In this document: in pieces, positions 12,098-23,385 of the stretch | How the letters are laid out: each line of letters begins with the position of its first letter | Position numbering within the stretch: position 1 is the first letter of the stretch | Assembly (NCBI GenBank): GCA_003290165.1 | Contig: QNQO01001153.1 | Location: 1 to 64,000 of the forward strand | Length of the DNA stretch: 64,000 nt | Source of the DNA: Berberis thunbergii | Taxonomy: Eukaryota; Streptophyta; Magnoliopsida; Ranunculales; Berberidaceae | Direction of reading: 5' to 3' | Notes under the pieces: model-generated | Database searches by the model: none | Seen by the model: the letters and a program-made list of their open reading frames with translations, nothing else | Told to the model about the DNA's origin: nothing | Translations under genes and position numbers: made by a program

Positions 12098-12207
12098 GTT
12101 AGCTTCAACAAATGAGCTAAACCCAATCAGGATCACTAAGGTAGGGATACATGTTAGCTTCAACAAATGAGCTAAACCCAATCAGGATCACTAAGGTAGG
12201 GATACAT
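12098..12207. repeat. Perfect 55-bp tandem duplication
   Basis: The segment 12098-12152 (starting GTTAGCTTCAACAAATGAGC) is repeated without change at 12153-12207. Identity indicates a recent duplication inside the CACTA element. Confidence 0.9.
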
Positions 12208-13189
12208 GCAAACATGCAAACATGCATTCACTACATATTAATTTAGTTAGAGAGGCTTACTTGATCCTGCAGGTGTAAACAGATGGAGTCTTTCAACTCC
12301 TCTAACTGTGAGTATAATATTGGATGTGTCTAAAAACCAACATCATCTACATTTTGCAAAAGTTTTCAGACACGCACACACACAAAAAAAGGGCCTTTAG
12401 TCATGAATCTGACCAATAATATTGGAAAGGAAAGATTGAAATTTAAAAGTATTTAAGCAGACAATAGCATATTAGATTCACATCACATCCATATCAAAAC
12501 ATTAAATTTTACGGCATTCTAATGTTGTAGCTAACAATACCTGTACTTAGTTCAGGGTAATTTCCATTACCCAAAAGCCTAAGCATGGCTGACATCCGCC
12601 CCTTTCCAAATGTGCATACCATTGACACCAAAGAAACCTAAATATTATACACAACCATCAGTTACCACGAAATATTCAAAAAGATAACCAATTTCAACCA
12701 AAGCATCCAGTCTTACTGAAGTTCCTCCTCAACAGGTAGTACTCCTTCACCTTCAATCCACTCTCAAGAAGTTGCATCCACTTGTCACCTCGATGGTGAC
12801 ATAGCAAGAAATCTTCTCATTACACCCAATTCTGAAAAAAAAATTGTTAACACAAAAAAAAAATCAAAGGGTAAAAAACCCCATCAACCAAATCAATGTA
12901 AAATCAAAATGAACAAAAAACATAAAAGAGAGAAACCCTTTTCGTTTGTTAGATACATACCTTTGGAGAAAACTAGGGTTTGTCCACTCAACAACTCCAA
13001 CACCTACAAATAAAAATCAGTGAAAAACGATGGGGGTTTGGGAGGAAAAGATGTGCAATGGGGTTTAGGGGGTAAGTGAGAGATAGACTTAGTATACATA
13101 CCTTGGAGGCCTTGGTGAGACGATCTCTGCTCTTGACGACGGAGATGTTGAGGACGAGCTTCTGCACTTAGATCTCTATTTCTCGATCT

Positions 13190-13626
13190 CTCGATTTCTC
13201 TCACCCTCACTCTTTCCCTCTCCCTGGATCTCTCTCACTCTCGCTTGAGCGGCGTGCCATTGGTTTGAAGAAAAGCGGCGTGCCTTTGGATTGAAGAAGA
13301 GCGGCATCCCTCTCCCTGGATCTCTCTCTCGCTCAATTCCTCTCTCCCTCACTCTTTCACTCTCGCTCTTGATTTCTCTCACTCTCCCTAGATTTCTCTC
13401 TCCCTCACTCTCGCTTGTAGAGCGGCATACCTTTGGAGAAGAAAAATGCCTCTCCGATCTGCTGCGATTGACGGGGGAGGAGAGCGAGACTGAGGGAAAA
13501 AGACTGAGCGAGATCTGTTGAAGTGGAATCGAGCGAGGCTTTTGAGAAGCAATTCGTGCATTTCATTTTTTCACTTCCCGCGAGGCTTTTGAGAAGCAAT
13601 TCGCACTTCTTTTTTCACTTCCCGCG
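13190..13626. repeat. CT-rich low-complexity tract and 47-bp tandem duplication
   Basis: A TCTCTC/CACTCTC-rich tract (about 13190-13440) contains imperfect repeats of AGCGGCGTGCC and AGCGGCATCCC. It is followed by two near-identical 47-bp units (13533-13579 and 13580-13626) beginning GCGAGGCTTTTGAGAAGCAA. The tract resembles a plant 5' leader, possibly the captured promoter or leader of a - strand gene, but no coding sequence follows convincingly. Confidence 0.6.
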
Positions 13627-13747
13627 CGGCTTTTGGTCTATAGCGGTTCCAATTTTAATTGGCTTTGATGAATTCGGTCACTTATAGCGGTTTTCACAAA
13701 AATGCTATAAACTAATGCTATCAATGAACACTTTTCTTGTAGTGATT

Positions 13748-14246
13748 GATTTTGTTTACTGATTAGCATTATATGTATATTTATAGATACCTCAACTATG
13801 AGGCTCATAACCTGGCCTTCTTTGCAAGGAGGCCCTTGTATGTTCCCTAGTTTTTAATGCATTATTGCTTTTAATAAAAAAAAAACACTCTTAACTTGAG
13901 ATGAACTTGCATTTTAATTTTAATTTTTTTCTTGTGGTGTTATTGTTGTTGTTGTTATTGTTTGTCGGTTTTGCTTATAAGTTTCATTATGATTTTGTAT
14001 GTAGTCTCTTCTCATGGGTGTAGTAAGCTTCGAAATACTTACAAACGATCTTGTTGATAGCAATGTCAATAGTAATGATGACATGAACAATGAGAAAAGA
14101 GCATTGGAAGAGGTGTTTGACGATGACAACTTATTTCTTATGGAAGATGTTAGGTTAATTCATGTATAACTATTCTTACAAGTTTATTGTTTATTGGTTA
14201 CAAGTTTATTGGTGTTCCTAACATGTTTATGTCTTGTATTTGTAGG
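13748..14246. other. Flank of MULE remnant, no gene assigned
   Basis: AT-rich sequence between the CACTA right end and the MULE coding remnant. About 14040-14150 may contain degraded N-terminal coding (Asp/Asn-rich, ending LEEVFDDDNLFLMEDV). No terminal inverted repeat for the MULE was found. Confidence 0.4.
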
Positions 14247-16740
14247 TATTCACATCAAGGTCGGCTTTAATAACTTGGTGTCGATTGTCGAGACATCAGT
14301 AAGAATAAAAAAAACATAGTTGTTGTTATCACTAAATTGGAACTGGCTCATCACAACCATAAGGGAAGGATCCATTTTAGATGTGAGAGCGGAGGGAAGG
14401 AAAACAGTAGGGTAAAGAATATTTTTCGTTCAAGCAGTATAAAGAAGTGTAACTATCCATTTTAGTTGAGAGGGATCCCACAAGGTAATGACCATTTGAA
14501 ATTGCACGTGACATGTGGGGCCCACAGTCATCCTTGAGCAAGATCACTTGTTGGACATTCATTTGCTGGCAGATTGAATCACAATGAGATCATATATATG
14601 CATAATACGTCAAAGTCAGGTGTAAGCCCTCGTCATATCTTGTCCGATTTGAAAGAGATGTATCCCAATAATATGTCAAATTTGAGGAATATTCACAATG
14701 TCATTTGTCAGATAAAGACAAGTCAACTAAAAGGCCGAACGGCGTTGCAACAGACTATGCACTTGTTGAGCAACTATAATTACATAGAGTGGCATACTAT
14801 GGATGAGGGCTATAGAGTAGCTAATATTATCTGGGTGCATCCTGACAGAATTCAATTAGCAAAATATTTTCCATCAATCGTGATTATGAACTGCACCTAT
14901 AGACCTAATCGTTATCGGATGTCGTTGTTTGAGATTGTGCGTGTCACATCAATTGGAAAGATGTTCAATGTTGCATACTGTTTTATGTTTTATGAGAAGG
15001 AAGATTCATGTGCCTGGGCACTGGAAAAACTTCTTGGGATTTTCAGCCAGACAAGTTGTCAACCGTATTCGTCACTAATAGAGAATTGGATTTGATAAAG
15101 GTCATCGAGCGAGTCTTTCCCATAGCAAGGAAATTGTTATGCACATTGCACATAAATACAAATGTTGAAAAGAATTGCAAAAAACACTTAAAAGATAATG
15201 AGACGTGGTATGAAATTTTTTTTTTGGCTTTGTATAGATCAAGTATAGAAAATGAATGGAATACGACAACTGTTGAGTTTGAGAGAAAATGGGCATCGCA
15301 CCTGAATTGTTTGGATTATTTGAAGACAATATGGTATACATAAAAGGAGTATTTTGTGAGTGTATCGACCGATACTTTCATGTATTTTGAGCAACGGACA
15401 ACCAGTCATGTTGATGGCACACTCCAAGTTGAAGAATATGTTGGCAAATTCACAAAACACGTTTATCAATGTATACACTATAATGCATGAAATGATCAAA
15501 ATACAACACGTAGAGACTGTATCATCTTTTCAACAAAGTTTGACAACGGTGAATACTGAGCATGTGTTAATTATTTTTGGAAAACTTCATGGGTTTGTGG
15601 ACAGGGATATTGATTTGATGCTTTTGGAAATGCGTAGGTGTGAATTTGTGGGGAATGATCCTGTCAAGTGTGGATGTGTAATTCGAACCACTCATGGGTT
15701 GCCTTGTACTCATGAAATGACAGCGTACCTAACCCCTACAGGACAACTTCCATTGGATACCTTAAACAAGTATTGCCTGCAACTTGGCAGCACACCTATT
15801 TATCAAGGCACGTATGTGATTATAGACCCGGTGATCGACGCCCTTAAGAAGAGGTTTAATTAATCCACGCCTGATTAGAGGTTGGTGTTAAAGAAGAAGT
15901 TTGTAGAGTTGAGTTGTCTTGGTTCAATTATAATGATCGAACCATCCAAAATTTTGGCGAACAAGGGAAAACCTAAGAAGAAGAAGTTGTCCAAGCATGA
16001 GATGTCAACTAAAAAAAACCCATCGAGTCACAATTATGCCAAGACTCAAGAAGAGCTAAAAAATCAATAAAGTGTTTACAACTAAAAGAAAAAGCCCAAA
16101 AAATCCTACAATACTTCGATGAAATAAATTTCGTTGTGGATTCGGGACTGTGTTAATAGCATTGAGAACATTGAAGGTGATGGAAATTGTCGATTTTGAT
16201 ACATAGTCAATTTCCTAGATTATGACCGCCAGAGTGGTTGGAAGCAGGTAAGGAATGAGCTAATAATGGAGCTAGAAATTAATGAAGAGCTTTGGATTTG
16301 AATGTGGCACGAGTCAGGGGTGAAGATGGTAAGGATGCTTTGATAATTCTTGAATCCAAAGTACGTGTAGGCAAGCGAAATTGGTTTATTGACCTTGATA
16401 TGTTAGAGTTTGCGTAGAACCATTACAGGTGTGTGTTTGTGAGTTATGGGAATCAAAACACTGTGTTTCCATATGTTCAGCCTCCGTCACTGTTCAATGA
16501 CATTAAAGAATGTTTCATGGCACACCTCGCCTTGAGTTTTCATTTTGTCTTGCTCCATATGCTACCGAAACCCCCATTGCCTAATATAGTTGTTAGTTGG
16601 CCCTCTCGCATATTCTCAGAAGCAATCTCTTGGAAGTCGATGCCCAACTCTACATTGGTGACGTGACGTTGAGGAAGTACAACGCTAAGAATGCTAAAAA
16701 GATGAACAACTTGGACGAGGTCATTCCCATATTGGATTGA
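14247..16740 (+). pseudogene. Mutator-like (MULE) transposase, decayed, with SWIM and OTU-like parts
   Basis: Spread over three frames is a MULE transposase of the plant type related to FAR1. The N-terminal zinc-finger region reads KCNYPF, then LKLHVTCGAHSHP and VGHSFAGRLNHNE (14450-14580). The catalytic DDE-type region includes FPSIVIMNCTYRPNRYRMSL (14870-14930), and VTNRELDLIKVIERVFPIAR is in the next frame after 15060. The SWIM zinc finger appears as KCGCVIRTTHGLPCTHE (15667-15715). Further down EGDGNCRF (about 16170) and WFIDLDMLEF resemble an OTU cysteine-protease domain, known as an accessory in some plant MULEs. Frameshifts near 15050 and 15350 and several stops make it non-functional. 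Confidence 0.85.
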
Positions 16741-17488
16741 TGCACGCCTACAATTTTGATGTAAATATTGTAACTGCCATGTAACCAATACACTGACATG
16801 AAAAATCATTTTTTGTTTTGGTGACATAGACTGATCTTTTTGTTAGAAAATCCACCACTTTTGTATCTATAGATGACTTGTAATTAAATATCAATATAAA
16901 TGTAAATTTCATTAATTTACATGAAATTATTTGAATTGAATACTCATCTTGATTATGACGTATACCAACATATACTAACATTAATCCAACAAGCATAAAA
17001 GGGAAAACATTTTAAAGATGAAAATTGAAACGGGACACAATCGCACAATCCCCTACGACACTGACAAAAGTATAGAAGTAGAACCCCAACACAAAGGTCA
17101 TTGTGAACAAGTAGACAACATTTGCATGAACCTCTGTGACTGATTATTTTTTGTTCACGTGATTCGCTGCGTCAGAGTTCAAAACTGACTTTGTCCAAAA
17201 TTTGGAATTATGGTTTTTTGAATTTCTCAAAATTAAAAAAGTTATATGGTTTTGCAACAATGTTTATTGGTAGAATCCACATTCCAAACTTATTTTTGAA
17301 ATTCCTATATTAAATAAACCTGCGAACATGTGGATTGTCTTCGCATATGATCCGCTACGACTGGGCATCTCATGTTCGCACTGTCTTATGTGATAGAGTC
17401 CAAAATTGACTCTTACAGTAATTTGGAATTTTGCATTGTCCAGTTCGCATTGTGTATAACTCTGTAGTTTTGCAAGAATGATTTAGTT
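16741..17488. other. Non-coding; diverged internal repeats
   Basis: No gene. Two diverged copies of a segment containing GATTCGCTGCG/GATCCGCTACG followed by an AAAACTGACT/AAAATTGACT stretch and TTTGGAATT occur near 17155-17215 and 17345-17435. They are probably remains of a repetitive element 3' of the MULE. Confidence 0.35.
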
Positions 17489-18860
17489 TCATTTTTTCTC
17501 GGACTGACTTTGTCTCCATTTATTTAGATTTTTTAAATAACATTTTAATGCTTGATAACTTGTTGCCAATCTTTTAGTTTCATGTACGGAAATAATGAGC
17601 TCATCAAAAATTTTGTCCGTGGCTGAGGCCTGCTTGGCCAATGTATCGGCTATGTGGTGTCGTCTCGAAGACACTGTAGGAGTTCGAACTTCTTGAATCC
17701 ACTCGTGGCGATTACCTTTTAACAATAAGTCATAATCTTGGGATCTTTGTTGTTGAACTCCCCCTTGATCTGGTTGACTACCAGATGTGAGTCACTGTAC
17801 GTGGTTAGCTCATCAATCCGATCACTTTTGCGAGCTTTAGACCGAATAAGAGGGCTCGTATTCTGCTTCATTGTTTGAGGCTGGGAAGTCGAAACTGACA
17901 ACCTTTTCTAGGGTGAACTCGGTCGGAGAGCGGACTGCAATTATTTTTCCACTTCATTTTACTGTGGATGATTTGTCACAGCGCAGGATCCATCCTTGAC
18001 TGACAGACCTCTGTTCCTTGTCACTAGATTCATGTTCCTCAACGCCAGTAAATTCGGCAATGAAGTCCACCAATGCTTGAGCTTTGATGGCGATTCTTGA
18101 AGCATAATTGTTATCAAACTGCCCTAGTTTCACTGACCACTTAACCATCCGATCTGACAATTCTAGCTTGTGCAGTTGTGTGTGAAGTGGATGTTTCGTC
18201 AGGACCATTTGATTGGGCCTGGAAGTACGGTCGCACCTTCCTGGAGGAGACGACCAGTATCAGAGCTAGCTTCTCTAGATCCAGGTAGTTTGTCTCTACT
18301 TCTACGAAGGTTTTGTTGGCATAGTACACTAGTTTTTGTACTCCTTTGTTGTTCCGCACGATAGCTGAACTGACGATGTGGTTTGAGACAGACAGATATA
18401 AGTAAAGTGTCTCTCCTGGCGTCGGTTTCGAAAGTAGTTATGTGTTTTCCATGTATGCTTTCAGGCTCTGGAAGGCTTGTTCCACTTTTCATCCCATCTA
18501 AAGCTTTTGCTACCTCTCAAAATTTTGAAAAAATGGAGGCACTCTTCAAATGATTTGGAGATAAACATGTTGAGTGTTGTCACCCTCCCAGTTAGGCTCT
18601 AAACTTCTCTATGGTGGTCGGGGACTTCATATCTAGAAGAGCTTGAATCCGGTTTGGATCAGCCTCTATCCCTCATCGGTTTACTTTGTAACCTAGGAAT
18701 TTGCCTGACTCAACACCAAATGTGCACCTTTGTGGGTTGAGCTTCATCTGATACTTGTGGAGCTGGTTAAATGCTTCGGCGAGGTCAGCGATGTGATCTG
18801 GACTATGAAGGCTTTGACCAGCATATCGTCTATGTAGACTCCATGTTCCTACCAATTTGA
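17489..18860 (-). pseudogene. Gypsy pol remnant: RT connection and RNase H
   Basis: Fragments in order on the - strand are HSPDHIADLAEAFNQLHKYQ with FLGYKVNR (RT, 18855-18673), LVYYANKTFVEVETNYLDLE (RT/RNase H border, near 18300), LSDRMVKWSVKLGQFDNNYA with AIKAQALVDFIAEF (18150-18040), and YSDSHLVVNQIKGEFNNKDP (RNase H, near 17770). Frame changes between them show multiple indels. The active-site Asp of YSDS is retained, but the YxDD RT motif is degraded. Confidence 0.8.
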
Positions 18861-18876
18861 TCCCTAAAAATCTGGT

Positions 18877-19335
18877 TCACCAGCCGCTACTATTTTGCTC
18901 CAGTCCTAAGGAAAAGGTTGTGATCGTGGTGTCACTACTGCAGCCGTCGATGAGAGTCAACTCATCGTTGAAGCGTGTGACGTATTCCCTTAACATCTCA
19001 CTCGACTTCTGTTTGAGGGTGAACAGATAATGTTCGCTCTTCCTGATTCGTTGGCTACCGACAAAACATGTGAGGAACACTATCGCTAGTGTCCAGAATG
19101 AGTCGATGGACTTCGAAGGGAGGTTGTGGAAATAAGTTAATGCTGACTTCTTTAGGCTGGTAGGGAATGAATGACACATTATTGCTTCAGATCCTTCTTT
19201 GAGCGTCATTACATGCTGGAAGTGGCGCAAGTGGTCGGACGGGTCTGTCGTCCCATCGTAAAACTCCAGCTTTGGGGAGTGAATTTATTTTGCAGTGGCT
19301 CGTTCGTGATATGATCCATGAATGGAGGGTCAGTG
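18877..19335 (-). pseudogene. Gypsy gag remnant
   Basis: The - strand reads MRHFQHVMTLKEGSEAIMCH, FPTSLKKSALTYFHNLPSKS and LREYVTRFNDELTLIDGCSS, matching the retrotransposon gag (capsid) domain of Tat-like elements. It covers about 117 codons. Sequence to 19824 would be leader or gag N-terminus. Capsid assembly is not possible from this remnant because the rest is missing or frameshifted. Confidence 0.75.
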
Positions 19336-19824
19336 AGGTTGAACATCACATCAGGATTGGTGGCCCCTAACCGAGGGGGTTAGTGAGACTTGTTTGTCTG
19401 CCCTTTACGATGGGTCTTCATTGGTTGCTCCTCCACTTCTGGTCCACTGAGAGCTCGCAGGGGCAGCACGACTCTCCTGAATGTGTTCTATGGTGTTTTC
19501 TGGGGACGAGGCTTTTCACTGCTTTCGGTCTCCCTTCACGACTGGAGGGTTCTACTGAGTGTGAATCTCCACCGCTTGTGCAATTTGCTGGATCTGGGTT
19601 GACAGTAGATCCACCCTGGCATTCGTCGTGGGGGTCGGATTTTGTTTACCCCACAGTCCCGGATCCGCTGGAACTGGAGGCGCTCTTCCAGTACGAGAGT
19701 TCCAGGGCTTAGGGATGTCTCAATTGTTGCGAGATCTCGCAGTCACCATTTATGTGGATTGTAAGGAAGGGCGATATCACTGTCTTTCAAGGAACTTCGT
19801 CGTTCCCCACAGACGACGCCAAAC

Positions 19825-20433
19825 TGATGTAGTTGAATCCTGCTCTCACTGATATTGATCTGGACCTGCACATAGAACACACGTGAGCTAAGGACCACAA
19901 TGACACTCCGATGCTAAAGTCAGACAAAGCTTGAGAAAGACTTAAAGTTGTAAATTGGGTTATAATACGAGAGTCCTCATTCGGCTAGGCCTTTGGTGAC
20001 GTAGTTTAGGGAAAAAGATCTTGCTAGAGATCCTTTCCTAGTTGGGAGTCGTCCATGTAAGAGTGTTTATTTACATGACTTATGATCATAGATCCGAGGG
20101 AGATGTTCCCCTTTAATTTGAAGTGTTGTCCTTGATTTATATTTCGGTATATGTTTTGTTGTCGGATCCAATATATTGGTGGCTTGCCCGTCTTAAGTGA
20201 TCCTCCAAATACTTGTCTGATTAGGCCTTATGGGTATTGGGTTTTGCTATATGATGTATGGACTCAGTTGGGCACTGCAATTTTGATCCAACCTTTTGGA
20301 TTTTGCCAAGATGGGGTTAGTATTGTCTGGGCTTTGCCAAAATGGATGGACAATCAGACCCACTTTGTTCTGCTGTCGAAATCATCATGACACGCATACG
20401 ACGCGAATTGAAGGACAGTTTGGTGTATCATCA
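19825..20433 (-). repeat. Long terminal repeat of the Tat-like element
   Basis: About 609 bp bounded by TGATGATACACC (from 20433, - strand) and ACTACATCA (to 19825). It contains the AGACTTTAGCATCGGAGTG... block, reading GACTTTAGCATCGGAGTGTC on the - strand near 19905-19925, that also occurs in the 60642 LTR and, diverged, near 63670. A microsatellite abuts its outer end and hides any target duplication. Confidence 0.7.

Positions 20434-20490
<57 letters not shown>
20434..20490. repeat. (ATT)n microsatellite
   Basis: About 18 ATT units directly abut the outer edge of the LTR. Confidence 0.95.
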
Positions 20491-21837
20491 TAGTTAATTA
20501 ACAATAATAATGTATGAAATATGGCGTGATACACATGTCATTCAAAGCGAAAAAAGGGCAAAAGAAATAAGAGAATGTGAATTCAAAAGGGTTAAAGTTA
20601 TAACTAAATATGGAAATGATATAATAATATAATTATTTAGATATATTTGATAAATAAAATTAAAATAAATTTAAAAAAGTATTAATGCAAATTTAATGAA
20701 TAAATATGTAGAATTGGGTCGCTTATATAATGTAGATGGACAATTTGATAATACGATGACATAAGGGGTAATTATTGACAAATTTTATTTAGTTTTGGGG
20801 TCCTAGTAGGTGGATATATATATTTATTTAATTTTTTGTTGTTTTATATGACTTTCCACGTGAATCAATAGTCCCCTTACTCAATCAAAGTCAACAATTC
20901 AAACACTTCCAAAAGTGAATAATATTCGCATCTTTTCAATTATTATATATATTTTGTTGTTTTATATGACTTTTAATTGGACACAATTATAATTCCAAAC
21001 TAGGGTACTTTGATCCATATCATAATTACAGACAATAAAAACTGTAGATTTTGAGAAAATTTGTTATAAAGTATAATAATGTCTTGACGTGTTCGCAGGT
21101 TCAACATTTTATTTAGGAATTCAATTAGTACAAATTAAAATGTTACGGAGTTTGGCTACCGATTTCAATTAGAAGAATATAATTTATGATTTATTGGTTT
21201 CTATTAAAAATGGAAATTATTTATCAAGTTTTTTCAGTTTTTTTTTCACTGAATAGGTTTTTATCAATTAAAATGTCTTGTCCTATTTATATATTTATAT
21301 TTTTGCCACATTGAAATGGTACATGCGTTAATATTAAATATGATGAGAGTATTGTAAAAGATTTACTGAGTGAATGAAGAAGGCGAGTCCCTTATATCGA
21401 CGTGTTACTACAAAAGAAGTAAGAGAAAACAAACAAAAAAATAATCTAATTTACATTGGTACCCCTAAAAGAAAATAATTATTTCTTGAAAATGCATGTA
21501 AATTCATGAATTAAGGAGGTACAAAATAGTAAAACCGCCCGATATGCATTGACATAGGGGGTAGGGTACTCTTAATTTGATGGAACCTACTTTCCTAAAG
21601 AAATGGAAACATATTCTCGAAAGTTTACATTTAAACCCAAGACGAAAACAATAGTATCAAATAGAAGTTGCAAAACACCAACTTAATGAGGAGCAAACTA
21701 GTAATTTCATCTAAGAATAAATGACGGACGAAATTTACAGTTCCTCAGGGGTACACTGTTAAAGGAGTTACATTACCACTAATACCTCGTTCACAACCTA
21801 TAAAAATTACTACCATTAATAACTATTACCCATAGCA
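20491..21837. other. AT-rich intergenic DNA, no gene seen
   Basis: No coding exon, RNA gene or clear element boundary was recognised. Confidence 0.5.
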
Positions 21838-22180
21838 CGAGCTCATTGTAGTTGTCATAAAATTTTTAATAAGATATTGTTGGAATTGAGAATGTGTTTC
21901 TTTGTATCGAATGCATCAATGATTTTCAATGAGCGTCGCTAGTTCCATTGATGTTTGGGTGATACCGTGATGTTAGGATTTTTTTTCAATTGAGTCGTAA
22001 TTAAAATATGAGTTGTTGATACCAAGTTCATTTTCAATGCTCATATTATGCAATATAATGCATGCCTTTATGAAATCCCTCAATGTTCGAAGATACCAAA
22101 AGCGTAATAGCCCAAGCACAATTGCAAAATGTGATCACAACACACCAAATGCTCGTTGTACATCATTTTGTGTTGATTTT
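21838..22180 (-). pseudogene. PIF/Harbinger transposase C-terminal remnant (ALP1/HARBI1-like)
   Basis: The - strand reads STQNDVQRAFGVL, stop, SHFAIVLGLLRFWYLRTLRD, FIKACIILHNMSIENELG, and farther on YKETHSQFQQYLIKNF. This is the conserved DVERAFGVLQ...FAIV...CIILHNM end of the DDE nuclease of Harbinger transposases and their domesticated ALP1 relatives. In-frame TGA/TAA codons occur after FGVL, after EKKS and after IENH. Only the C-terminal quarter remains. Confidence 0.8.
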
Positions 22181-22470
22181 TTATGCCAATGGGATACTAG
22201 CCTTCAGCTGGTAGACTTGTGGTTGATGATATCTAAATCTAGAGTTCGAACGTTGCTAGCAACATTTGGGGCAATAGAGGTTAAATGGATTAAAAAAATA
22301 AAAAAAAATGTTGATTATTGAGTTACAAGAAAAATGTTAAATAAGTAACTAGCGATGAACTCCCTAAATTTCATGAATTAGTGTTCCCCCTCCCCACGTG
22401 AGTTGACAATGAATGGGTTGGCAACATTTGATGACAGAAAAGAAACGAAAAATAACTTTTAAGGTCTACT
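22181..22470. other. Degraded flank of the Harbinger remnant
   Basis: No further transposase motifs could be read upstream on the - strand. Confidence 0.4.
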
Positions 22471-23100
22471 TCTTCACAAAATAGACCATTTAGATATCTT
22501 AGTTGATGTAATGGCTAATTTGTGTATACTTTTATGACCAACAATGATTCTTTTATTAACCTATGTCAACTCATAAAGTTATAGGATATCTTGATCATTC
22601 TTAAACAAATAGAAAACATAATTTTATACTTTTATGACAAATAAATACTATTTTATTAATGATTCTAATTTTATACTCACCCCATGCCGCTAGTAGGTAT
22701 CGATATTAATGATTCTAATTATGACCAACAAATTTTTTTTTTTTTTAAGTTTTCATTAACCGACAAGTTATCAAATTATTATGTTAATATTTGGTAAACT
22801 TTTAATAATGTAGTTAACGCCGATTACAAATTTGGAGCGAAGCGAAAGCAAATTTTCATGAAGGTGGAGGCGATGAACCGGAGCGAAACAAGTCACTATG
22901 CGAGATGGAGGCGGCAAGGATATTAAGTGGAATATTGTAGCCTTTGGGTCTGGTTTGGTTAACCCTATAGGGTCAGTCATATAGCCTTCGGGCATGAATT
23001 AATAAATAAATAAAAAGAGTCAACGACCCAATTTAAAAAAATGGTTTTAATTAGTTAATAAAATCAAATTGATTAACTTGTCATAAATTTGATTAGAAAA

Positions 23101-23253
23101 GTTTATAGGTACTCGTGCATTACCTTTCTTGATGATGATTCTAAATTTGGTTTTAATTATCATTGCTTCTTATTCCATAATGTAGTTAATAAATCACTTT
23201 TTCTACTATCAAAATTTGATTTCCTATTTTTCAATGCACGAGTACCTGTAAAG
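23101..23253. mobile_element. Small MITE, about 153 bp
   Basis: The end ATAGGTACTCGTGCATT (about 23105) and its complement AATGCACGAGTACCT (to about 23247) form terminal inverted repeats of about 20 bp around an AT-rich centre. It is nested in the larger inverted-repeat element. Confidence 0.55.
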
Positions 23254-23264
23254 TAATAAATTTT

Positions 23265-23385
23265 ATTCTCTATCACTATTTAGTTACAAGTTATTTACCA
23301 CATAACATATCATAGCCTCATAGGTAAAATAGGAACCAATACTAAATAAGATAATTTAATGTAAACTAAATAGTGACAGAGAATT
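23265..23385. mobile_element. Small MITE, about 121 bp
   Basis: The left end ATTCTCTATCACTATTTAGT and the right end ACTAAATAGTGACAGAGAAT are inverted copies with one mismatch. It is short, AT-rich and non-coding. Confidence 0.6.

Larger units (their letters stand above)
3696..13744. mobile_element. Complete CACTA element 2, non-autonomous, carrying gene fragments
   Basis: The left end CACTACAAGAAAA (from 3696) and the right end, its reverse complement TTTTCTTGTAGTG (to 13744), form a 13-bp terminal inverted repeat. The 3-bp direct repeat ATT flanks it (3693-3695 and 13745-13747). These are the diagnostic features of En/Spm (CACTA) transposons. Dense TATAGCGGTTTAAAAACGCTATGG-like subterminal repeats follow the left end; a few degenerate copies precede the right end. 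No TNPD/TNPA transposase is recognisable in the 10,049 bp. The interior instead holds exons resembling SYP61, exportin-1, an MYR/PHL MYB-CC factor and a rhomboid protease, plus unassigned exon-like blocks. Transposition would need transposase in trans. Confidence 0.9.
17489..20433 (-). mobile_element. Truncated Ty3/gypsy (Tat-like) retrotransposon
   Basis: Read on the - strand, a 5' LTR (20433 to 19825) begins TGATGATACACC and ends ACATCA. It is followed by the TTTGGCGTCGTCTGTGGGG leader motif seen in Tat-type elements, then gag, then reverse transcriptase and RNase H. Protease and most of RT are missing, so gag runs almost directly into RT, which indicates an internal deletion. No 3' LTR was found below 17489. 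The LTR start matches the LTR at 60642, so the two are relatives. Confidence 0.75.

Noticed and set aside
11966..12181. 71-codon - strand frame with a hydrophobic start
   Set aside because: Its N-terminal half is created by the 55-bp tandem duplication; no signal of a real gene.
13004..13599. Arg/Glu/Ser-rich frames on both strands
   Set aside because: Artefact of the CT/GA low-complexity tract.
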